Made by a program: the position numbers and the translations under genes. This document shows positions 57,380 through 64,000 of a DNA stretch of 64,000 nt, piece by piece (the first letter of the stretch is position 1; each line of letters starts with the position of its first letter). Origin of the DNA: Melioribacteraceae bacterium (lineage in GTDB: Bacteria > Bacteroidota > Ignavibacteria > Ignavibacteriales > Melioribacteraceae); contig CP129490.1 in the NCBI GenBank assembly GCA_030584085.1, positions 1,521,511 to 1,585,510 of the forward strand, written 5' to 3'. The notes beneath the pieces were generated by a model. The model was not told where the DNA came from, made no database searches, and saw only the letters and a list, made by a program, of their open reading frames with translations.

Positions 57380-57721
57380 TTATTCTGACTCCTAACTTCT
57401 GTCTTCTGCTTTTTCACATTTGACGTTTTCCTTTTGCCCTTTGCTTTATTCTGACTCCTGTATTCTGACTTCTGCTTTTACTCCGTGAAACTCTGTGTTA
57501 TGCTTTTGCTTAAAATTTTTCTCTGATCTGTCTAAACCTTAATAGCACGAATATGTGAATTGATGAATTATCGGATTGACGAATTACTAATTTTGTTTCA
57601 TTTTTCGATCTTTGCTTTATTCTGAGTTCTGACTTCTGTATTCTGACTTCTGCTTTTACTCCGTGAAACTCTGTGTTATGCTTTTATTCTGACTCCTGTA
57701 TTCTGACTCCTGACTTCTGCA
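57380..57721. repeat. pyrimidine-rich degenerate repeats with a 50-bp direct repeat
   Basis: This gene-free stretch between groES and purB is built from TTCTGACT/TCCTG/TTCTGC words. A 50-bp segment starting CTGTATTCTGACTTCTGC and including CTCCGTGAAACTCTGTG occurs at 57458-57507 and again, identical, at 57636-57685, 178 bp apart. The rest (57137-57379) holds no gene or clear signal beyond the groES promoter. The words CACATTTGACGTTTTC and GAATTACTAATTTTGTTTCA recur in 60960-61200. Confidence 0.8.
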
Positions 57722-59026
57722 CTACCACTCTCTCTCAACCGAACGAGCAAAAATATAATCAACATTCTTAAGCATTTTTTTGCTGTCGAACACTTCATCG
57801 ATTTCTTCTTTTGTTAAAAGCTTACTCACATCACTATTATTCAAAAGTTCATCCCTTAAATTCTTGGACTTATCATTCCATACATCCATCGAGCATGTTT
57901 GAACTAGTTTATATGCTTCTTCTCTGGTAATACCTTTATTTACTAACATCAACAAAATAGTTTGAGAGAATACTAATCCTCTTGTAAGATTTAAATTCTC
58001 TAACATTTTATCCGGATATATTATCAAATTATCAACAAGCTTTATCATCAAATCAAGCATATAATTCATCAATATGCAGCTATCCGGCATAATAACTCGT
58101 TCAACAGAAGAATGTGAAATATCTCTCTCATGCCAAAGGGCAACATTCTCAATTGCCGCCATTGCATTGGATCTGATTAATCTTGCCAATCCGGTAATCC
58201 TTTCGGAAACTATCGGATTACGTTTATGCGGCATCGCGGATGAACCTTTTTGTCCTTTTGAGAAAAACTCTTCGGCTTCTAGGACTTCGGTTCTCTGCAA
58301 GTGACGAATTTCAATCGAAATTTTTTCTAACGATGCGGCAACAATTGCAAGCGTTGAGATAAATTCTGCATGTCGGTCACGTTGAATTACTTGCGTAGAA
58401 ACCGGTGCCGGCTTTAATCCCATCTTTTCACAAACATACTCTTCAACTTTAGGGGAAAGGTGTTCGAATGTTCCTACCGCTCCTGAAATTTGTCCCACAC
58501 TTATTGATTCAATAGCATTTTCTAAACGATTAATATTCCTTTTACATTCTTCATACCAAAGTGCAAATTTTAATCCCATTGAAGTCGGTTCGGCGTGTAT
58601 GCCGTGACTCCTTCCTACACATACAGTATTTTTATGTTCATATGCTCTTTTCCTCAAAACATTCTTTAACTCAATTAATTGCTTTAATAAAATTTCACCG
58701 GATGATTTTAATTGGTAGGAGAGTGTTGTATCTAAAATATCCGAAGATGTCATCCCGTAATGAATATGTCTTGATTCCGGTCCGACATATTCTGCAACAT
58801 TCGTTAAAAAAGCAATCACATCATGTTTTGTTGTTTCCTCAATTTCTAAAACTCGCTTCACGTCAAACTTTGCTTTTGATTTAATTACGTCAACATCTTC
58901 TACCGGGATTTCACCAAATTTAGCTCGTGCTTCACATGCAAGTATCTCAATTTTAAGCCAAGTTGAATATTTGAATTCATCTCCCCAAATTTTGCCCATC
59001 TCGGGACGTGTATATCTCTCAATCAT
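57722..59026 (-). CDS. purB: adenylosuccinate lyase
   Basis: A 434-residue enzyme of purine synthesis that splits SAICAR and adenylosuccinate, releasing fumarate. YTRPEMGKIW at the N-terminus, SRHIHYGMTSSDILDT, GRSHGIHAEP and the signature KGSSAMPHKRNP are all present. Its start overlaps the htrA stop by 8 bases, so plsY-htrA-purB is one operon. The stop abuts the pyrimidine-rich repeats; no terminator was seen. Confidence 0.97.
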   Translation of the reverse strand: MIERYTRPEMGKIWGDEFKYSTWLKIEILACEARAKFGEIPVEDVDVIKSKAKFDVKRVLEIEETTKHDVIAFLTNVAEYVGPESRHIHYGMTSSDILDTTLSYQLKSSGEILLKQLIELKNVLRKRAYEHKNTVCVGRSHGIHAEPTSMGLKFALWYEECKRNINRLENAIESISVGQISGAVGTFEHLSPKVEEYVCEKMGLKPAPVSTQVIQRDRHAEFISTLAIVAASLEKISIEIRHLQRTEVLEAEEFFSKGQKGSSAMPHKRNPIVSERITGLARLIRSNAMAAIENVALWHERDISHSSVERVIMPDSCILMNYMLDLMIKLVDNLIIYPDKMLENLNLTRGLVFSQTILLMLVNKGITREEAYKLVQTCSMDVWNDKSKNLRDELLNNSDVSKLLTKEEIDEVFDSKKMLKNVDYIFARSVEREW

Positions 59027-60200
59027 TTCGCTTTTCTAATCTCATTGTTTTTGTAATTGTTTTGTTTTCTCTGATAATTGTAAGTGTAAAAGTATCACCC
59101 GTTTTGAATTCCTGAAGCACTCCGATCAACGTATTGTCGTCATTGATTTTGTATTTGCCGACTCTCAATATTATATCACCAACCTTTAAATCAGCTTTTT
59201 CTGCCGGAGAATTCGGAGATACATTTGTTACTATTACACCTCGTGTGGATTGTAAGTTGTAATATTTTGCAATGCCTTCATCAACCGCTTGGATTCTCAA
59301 TCCAGTCCAAAAATCTCTATCTACTTTACCGTTACGTTTTAATTCATTAATGATCTTTTCAATTTTCTCGACCGGAATTGCGAAACCGACTCCGACATTC
59401 CCGCGTGAGCCGTCGGCTGTGAATATCAATGTATTCATTCCAATTAATTCACCTAAGCTGTTCACAAGCGGACCGCCGCTGTTTCCCCCGTTTATCGCCG
59501 CATCGGTTTGAATCATGTTAACGTAGTACCTGTTATTAGCTTGACCTAAATTCATTCCGGTTGAACTAATTACTCCAACCGTAACTGTAGGTTGATCGTT
59601 AATGTCAAACAATCCGAAAGGATTTCCAAGTGCTACAACCCATTCACCGATTAGTAAATCATCCGATTTGCCGAAGGGGACATATGGAAGATTTTTTGCG
59701 TCAATTTTTAATAAACAAATATCCGAAACCATATCACTTCCAATTACTTCGGCTTTGTACTGCATTCCGTCTGTCATGGTTACTATGACTTCAACCGCAT
59801 TTCCCGCGACGTGATCGTTGGTTACGATATATCCATCGGGCGAAATAATTACACCGCTTCCCAAACCTTGAACACGTTGTTGCCTTCTGAAATAATCTCT
59901 GAAATATGGATCATCTCTAAAAAAGTTGTACCAAGGCGATCGTATTTCACGGATTTCCACAACGTTAATTCCTACTACAGCCGGACTAACATTCTTAATT
60001 GTCTTCGTTATGATTGTTTCTCTGCCGCGTGAAATCGAATCCGTGATAGAAGCTTTCTCAATCACTAAAGAAGAATCACTTTCATTAACTTGTGTATTTT
60101 CATCGGCAAATCCTTCATTGTAATAAAAGATTGCAAAAATGCCTGATAAAATTAATATCGTAATAAACGACGAAAGAAAAGCTACTTTAATTTGTTTCAT
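59019..60200 (-). CDS. HtrA/DegP-like periplasmic serine protease with PDZ domain
   Basis: A 393-residue protein with an N-terminal signal anchor (about residues 7-27), a trypsin-like domain with His130 (TNDHVAG), Asp160 (DICLLKID) and Ser241 (GGNSGGP), and one PDZ domain from about 300 (LQSTRGVIVTNVSPNSPAEKADL). It degrades or refolds damaged envelope proteins. A short DDPYFRDYFRR segment forms the usual LA-type loop. One PDZ domain makes it DegS-like in layout, but it has a complete catalytic triad, and its exact role is open. It overlaps plsY by 14 bases. Confidence 0.92.
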   Translation of the reverse strand: MKQIKVAFLSSFITILILSGIFAIFYYNEGFADENTQVNESDSSLVIEKASITDSISRGRETIITKTIKNVSPAVVGINVVEIREIRSPWYNFFRDDPYFRDYFRRQQRVQGLGSGVIISPDGYIVTNDHVAGNAVEVIVTMTDGMQYKAEVIGSDMVSDICLLKIDAKNLPYVPFGKSDDLLIGEWVVALGNPFGLFDINDQPTVTVGVISSTGMNLGQANNRYYVNMIQTDAAINGGNSGGPLVNSLGELIGMNTLIFTADGSRGNVGVGFAIPVEKIEKIINELKRNGKVDRDFWTGLRIQAVDEGIAKYYNLQSTRGVIVTNVSPNSPAEKADLKVGDIILRVGKYKINDDNTLIGVLQEFKTGDTFTLTIIRENKTITKTMRLEKRND

Positions 60201-60843
60201 TGGTATCCTTAATAGATTTTCTCTTTTGATTTAAAAACCACTCCTTGAAAGGTTCTATATGTTTGCTCATTATTATTGCCATAACAAATGCAACCGATAT
60301 CCCAAATATCCAATTTTCATCGGCACTTTCATTTGTATATTTATTTAATATATCGGAATTGGAAAGAGCAATTGCGCCGGTTAAAATTGTAGCGGCCATA
60401 TTAGCAAAATGAATGTGACGTCTGAATAAATATGCTACAATCCAAAATGCAATCCATATCACGGGAATCGCATATACGAATAGAATACTTCCTCCTAATG
60501 CAGTTGCTAAACCTCTTCCGCCCTTGAAATTAATCCATGGTGAATAACAATGAGACAAGACCGCGCCAGTTATAGCAAGTGACGAATACAGAAAATCATC
60601 ACCAAAAATATTTTGAACTAAATACACAGCCAAGAATCCCTTAGTAAAATCGATAATGAAAACTACAATGCCGATTAGATACGAGTTGCTGACCTCAAAC
60701 GAGTTCATCGCTCCTACATTACCCGAACCCGCTTCGGTAATGTTGACCCCCTTTAACTTTTTCATAAGTATATATGCTGTAGGAAGAGAACCGAATATAA
60801 TTCCAATCATCATAGAAATTAAAAATTCCATTACCACTTTCAT
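60187..60843 (-). CDS. plsY: glycerol-3-phosphate acyltransferase PlsY
   Basis: A 218-residue membrane protein with about 6 transmembrane segments and the three PlsY motifs: GSLPTAYI, GSGNVGAMNSF and KGGRGLATALGG. It transfers the acyl group from acyl-phosphate to glycerol-3-phosphate, the first step of phospholipid synthesis. It opens the plsY-htrA-purB operon. ATG 60843 lies in frame with the N-terminal hydrophobic segment. Confidence 0.95.
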   Translation of the reverse strand: MKVVMEFLISMMIGIIFGSLPTAYILMKKLKGVNITEAGSGNVGAMNSFEVSNSYLIGIVVFIIDFTKGFLAVYLVQNIFGDDFLYSSLAITGAVLSHCYSPWINFKGGRGLATALGGSILFVYAIPVIWIAFWIVAYLFRRHIHFANMAATILTGAIALSNSDILNKYTNESADENWIFGISVAFVMAIIMSKHIEPFKEWFLNQKRKSIKDTNETN

Positions 60844-60939
60844 TTTATTTGAAATTCCAATTTAACATTTTGTCCCCGAATTTAATAATGCATTTGTTTC
60901 GAACCTCGTTAAACTATATTATATAATTCTCAATATTAG

Positions 60940-61210
60940 CGAATTTGCGAATTCCCGGATTCACGAATTATTAATTTAGTTTCATCCTTTACCTTTGCTT
61001 TTCTGCTGACTCCTGCTATTGAACTTCCCCATTTTTCCAATACTCCAACACTCCATCACTCCATCACTCCATTGCTCCATTTCATTCCATTCAACTCTGA
61101 AACCCAGCATTCGTTTGATCTTTACCCAAGATGAAGACGGGCTTTTAAAACTTCACGTCTCACATTTGACGTTTTTCATTTGTCTTTTACCTTCTTAATT
61201 TTCCCCACCT
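60940..61210. repeat. pyrimidine-rich degenerate repeats before glgP
   Basis: The 508-bp gap between plsY and glgP contains CTCCATCACTCCATCACTCCATTGCTCCATTT-like short tandem units (about 61040-61080) and words shared with 57380-57721: GAATTATTAATTTAGTTTCA-type and CACATTTGACGTTTTTC. The stretch TTCACGTCTCACAT is shared with 55001-55063. No gene is seen here. Confidence 0.6.
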
Positions 61211-61300
61211 CCTGACTTTTGCCAAAATGATTCATATTTTTCACTTTACTATTTTCACAGAAAAGAAATCACTAAAAATCAATATTGATATTAGTTTTTT

Positions 61301-61329
61301 TTGATACTAAATAGCTTGTCATTTATTTT
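61301..61329 (+). promoter_or_regulatory. candidate sigma70-type promoter of glgP
   Basis: TTGATA (61301-61306), 17 bases, then TATTTT (61324-61329), about 21 bp before the glgP ATG. A TGGAG ribosome site lies at 61340-61344. Both boxes are imperfect. Confidence 0.4.
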
Positions 61330-61350
61330 GACTAAACTTATGGAGTATTC

Positions 61351-63918
61351 ATGGTTAACTTTATTGGGACCTTCAACGTCGTCCCATCGTTACCTAAAAA
61401 ATTATCAGCACTATTAGATATAGCATATAATTTGTATTGGACTTGGAATCAAGATGCGGTTGAACTCTTTCGTAGATTAGACAGAGATCTCTGGGATTTG
61501 TTAAATCACAATCCCGTTTTACTGCTTGGTAAGATCAATCAAGAACGATTACTCGAAGCCGCTAATGATGACGGATTTTTGGCACACCTGAACAGAGTAG
61601 ATAATGACCTGAAAACCTATCTTCAAGAACAGTCTTGGTATCAAAAAAATTACAAAAAAGAAAAAGAACCATACGTTGCTTACTTTTCAGCAGAATTTGG
61701 GCTAACTGAATGTCTGCAAATTTATTCGGGTGGATTGGGAGTTTTAGCCGGTGATCACTTAAAATCTGCTAGCGATTTGGGTGTCCCGCTAGTCGGAGTT
61801 GGACTCGGTTACCGGGAAGGTTATTTCCAGCAATATTTATCAAGCGATGGATGGCAGCAAGAACGTTATGAAATGACTGACTTTTATAATCAACCGTTGA
61901 CTCTTGTTACTGATAAAGATGGTAATCCGATAAAAATTGATCTTCAATTTCCCGGCCGAAAAGTCTTCTTCCAAATTTGGAAAATTCAAGTCGGTCGTGT
62001 TCCTTTATTCTTATTAGATACTTATGTTGACGAAAACAGCGAAGAAGATAAGAACATTACAAGATCACTATACGGCGGAAATGTTGAGACAAGAATTCAG
62101 CAGGAAATTGTACTTGGTATCGGCGGTATTCGTGCTCTTCATGCAATGGAACTGATTCCTGTTGTTTGCCACATGAATGAAGGACATTCGGCATTCCTCG
62201 CTCTTGAACGTATAAGAACATTGATTAATAAAAATAATCTTACCTTCGATCAAGCACGTGATATAAATTTGTACTCGAACGTATTTACAACCCACACTCC
62301 GGTCCCTGCCGGAATCGATGTCTTCCCGAATGAACTTATTGAAAAATATTTCGGAGACTATTATAGAAAAGAACTTGGAATCGGCGATAAACAGTTCTAT
62401 AAACTCGGTACAATTATTAAACATAAAGAACCATCTAACTTCAATATGGCTCATCTTGCGATGAACATGGCTTCTTTTGTAAATGGTGTTAGTAAATTGC
62501 ACGGACATGTATCTAAAAAAATGTGGGTTGCCGGTTATCCCGATATCCCATTCGATGAAATACCAATTGATTATGTTACAAACGGTATTCATACAATGTC
62601 ACATCTATCGTATGATATGAATGAACTGTTCTATCGTTATCTGGGTGATAAATTTATTTACGATCCGGCAGATAAAAGTGCATGGGAATCAATAAATGAA
62701 ATTCCGGATGAAGAACTTTGGCGTACTCATGAAAGAAGAAGAGAAAGATTAATTGCATTTGCGAGAAAGAGATTAAAACAACAGATCATTAATAGGGGAG
62801 GATCCGATTCCGAAATTAGATCAGCTTCCGAAGTGCTTAACGCATCCGCTCTCACAATAGGATTTGCAAGAAGATTTGCTACTTATAAAAGAGCGACACT
62901 AATATTTAAAGATATCGAACGACTAACAAGTATTCTCTATAACGCAAAACGCCCCGTGCAATTGATCATTGCCGGTAAAGCTCACCCAAGAGATGAAGAG
63001 GGTAAAGCGTTAATCCAAGAAATTATTGATCTTGCAAAGGATGATATGCTCCGTAAGCGCGTTGTCTTTCTTGAAAATTATGATATGAACGTAGCTCGCT
63101 ATATGGTTGAAGGTTGTGATATTTGGCTAAATAACCCACGCCGGCCTTTAGAGGCTAGCGGAACATCCGGTATGAAAGTGATAGCAAATGGTGGCCTCAA
63201 TTTTAGTGTGCTGGATGGCTGGTGGGATGAAGGTTATACTCATGAAGTCGGTTGGAAAATTGGCAACGGTGAAGAATATGATGATCTCGATTATCAAGAT
63301 GAACTTGAATCAAGAATGATATATGATACTCTAGAAAACGAAATTGTACCGAAGTTTTATGAGAGAGGAGATGACAAGCTCCCGCGTGATTGGATTAAAA
63401 TGATGAAAGCTTCTATGAAAAATCTTGGTCCGGTCTATAATACCAATCGAATGGTTGAAGAATATACAAGCAAGTTCTATGTAAATTCTCTTGAAAAAAG
63501 AACACAACTCCTAAAAGATAATTGTAAAACAGCAAAAGAGTTTTCCGCTTGGAAATCTCATGTATTGCAAGGTTGGAGTAAATTAAATTTTGTGAAAGTT
63601 GAACATGTAAAAGATTCTTCTGATATAAAAGTCGGTTCAAAGTTTACAGTAACTGCCGAAGTCGATCTTGGTGACCTTTCGCCTGATGATGTTGAAGTTC
63701 AAATATACTTCGGTAAATTAGTAGCCAACGGAGATACTCAAAATAATTCTTATTCAATAATGAGCCATGTTGCAAAAGGGAAAACAAAAGTGCATAATTA
63801 CAAAGGTGAAATTACTTGTAAGGATACAGGCCAGTTTGGTTACACCTTAAGAATATTGCCGAAACATAAATTGCTCGTGAATCCGTTTGAACTTGGCGTA
63901 ATTAAGTGGGTTAAATAA
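61351..63918 (+). CDS. glgP: alpha-glucan (glycogen) phosphorylase
   Basis: An 855-residue enzyme of the DUF3417-containing alpha-glucan phosphorylase group, which releases glucose-1-phosphate from glycogen or maltodextrin. The N-terminal DUF3417 block (LLDIAYNLYWTWNQDA), the substrate region YFSAEFGLTECLQIYSGGLG and the PLP site EASGTSGMKV (Lys609) are present. A C-terminal beta-rich extension (about 730-855, FTVTAEVDLGDLSPDDVEVQ) is typical of this subgroup. It has its own promoter candidate, and a partial reading frame starts 5 bases after it. Confidence 0.96.
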   Translation: MVNFIGTFNVVPSLPKKLSALLDIAYNLYWTWNQDAVELFRRLDRDLWDLLNHNPVLLLGKINQERLLEAANDDGFLAHLNRVDNDLKTYLQEQSWYQKNYKKEKEPYVAYFSAEFGLTECLQIYSGGLGVLAGDHLKSASDLGVPLVGVGLGYREGYFQQYLSSDGWQQERYEMTDFYNQPLTLVTDKDGNPIKIDLQFPGRKVFFQIWKIQVGRVPLFLLDTYVDENSEEDKNITRSLYGGNVETRIQQEIVLGIGGIRALHAMELIPVVCHMNEGHSAFLALERIRTLINKNNLTFDQARDINLYSNVFTTHTPVPAGIDVFPNELIEKYFGDYYRKELGIGDKQFYKLGTIIKHKEPSNFNMAHLAMNMASFVNGVSKLHGHVSKKMWVAGYPDIPFDEIPIDYVTNGIHTMSHLSYDMNELFYRYLGDKFIYDPADKSAWESINEIPDEELWRTHERRRERLIAFARKRLKQQIINRGGSDSEIRSASEVLNASALTIGFARRFATYKRATLIFKDIERLTSILYNAKRPVQLIIAGKAHPRDEEGKALIQEIIDLAKDDMLRKRVVFLENYDMNVARYMVEGCDIWLNNPRRPLEASGTSGMKVIANGGLNFSVLDGWWDEGYTHEVGWKIGNGEEYDDLDYQDELESRMIYDTLENEIVPKFYERGDDKLPRDWIKMMKASMKNLGPVYNTNRMVEEYTSKFYVNSLEKRTQLLKDNCKTAKEFSAWKSHVLQGWSKLNFVKVEHVKDSSDIKVGSKFTVTAEVDLGDLSPDDVEVQIYFGKLVANGDTQNNSYSIMSHVAKGKTKVHNYKGEITCKDTGQFGYTLRILPKHKLLVNPFELGVIKWVK

Positions 63919-63922
63919 TTTT

Positions 63923-64000
63923 ATGCTTCTTGAAACACTCGACATACGAAAAAAAGATGTAATGATTTTCTCCCAAAATCGTTTTGATTTTAATGACAAT
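63923..64000 (+). CDS. partial reading frame at the window end, function unknown
   Basis: ATG 63923 opens a frame of 26 codons (MLLETLDIRKKDVMIFSQNR...) that stays open to the window end. It starts 4 bases after the glgP stop on the same strand, so a cotranscribed gene is likely. The visible part is too short to name. No ribosome site is obvious; translational coupling to glgP is possible. Confidence 0.45.
   Translation, partial: MLLETLDIRKKDVMIFSQNRFDFNDN

Noticed and set aside
62068-62592. 174-codon frame antisense to glgP
   Set aside because: The opposite frame is a confirmed phosphorylase; the antisense frame has no recognisable domain.

Overview
The window is AT-rich bacterial chromosome, densely coding on both strands. 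It most likely comes from the Ignavibacteria (Ignavibacterium/Melioribacter-like) or a close relative in the Bacteroidota/Chlorobi group. The best lineage clue is the C-terminus of the protein at 9435-10910, a type IX secretion sorting domain of the QNYPNPFNPST type that is typical of Ignavibacteria. Many lipoproteins, a monomeric isocitrate dehydrogenase and TTG/GTG starts with clear Shine-Dalgarno sites fit this. A textbook sigma70 promoter (TTGACA-N17-TATATT) overlaps a perfect CIRCE operator in front of groES. No rRNA, tRNA, integrase, transposase or CRISPR array was found.

Layout. 1-4080 is accessory DNA: a higBA toxin-antitoxin pair, a Fic/antitoxin pair whose fic gene is broken by a stop codon, an alpha/beta hydrolase and an SDR protein. 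These are separated by attC-like half sites (GTTAGGS ... CCTAAC), so this looks like an integron-cassette-like segment without a visible integrase. 4183-9293 holds small metabolic and hypothetical genes and icd. 9435-17577 encodes envelope proteins: a surface cyclophilin carrying a T9SS tail, three lipoproteins, an MscS channel and an exported M16 peptidase. 17692-22717 holds an Acg-type nitroreductase lipoprotein, a Crp/Fnr regulator, recQ and an AraC regulator.

22726-29461 has a run of exported proteins of unknown role (an OmpA protein with a lectin-like region, two lipoproteins and two exported proteins), a REP-like double hairpin, and a TetR/DCC-oxidoreductase pair. 29477-36322 is a stress- or detoxification-like cluster: a GlxA-type regulator, a VOC protein, a zinc/HhH protein, three RibD/DHFR-like reductases in tandem, an exported double VOC protein, an SRPBCC protein and a MATE exporter.

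36476-63918 is core chromosome: tgt-yajC, speB-nfeD, namZ-ndk, sucD, a six-gene operon psd-pssA-purS-purQ-tatA-gatA, and an eight-gene operon from ybaB-recR to a BY-kinase. It continues with groES-groEL, plsY-htrA-purB and a glycogen phosphorylase. Two gene-poor stretches (57137-57721 and 60844-61350) are filled with pyrimidine-rich degenerate repeats that share sequence with each other.

Most notable for follow-up: the integron-like start with its broken Fic system, a terminator-shaped hairpin inside the namZ signal-peptide codons, a lipoprotein gene that seems to start at ATT, the REP-like doublets, the T9SS cyclophilin, and the pyrimidine-rich repeat family.
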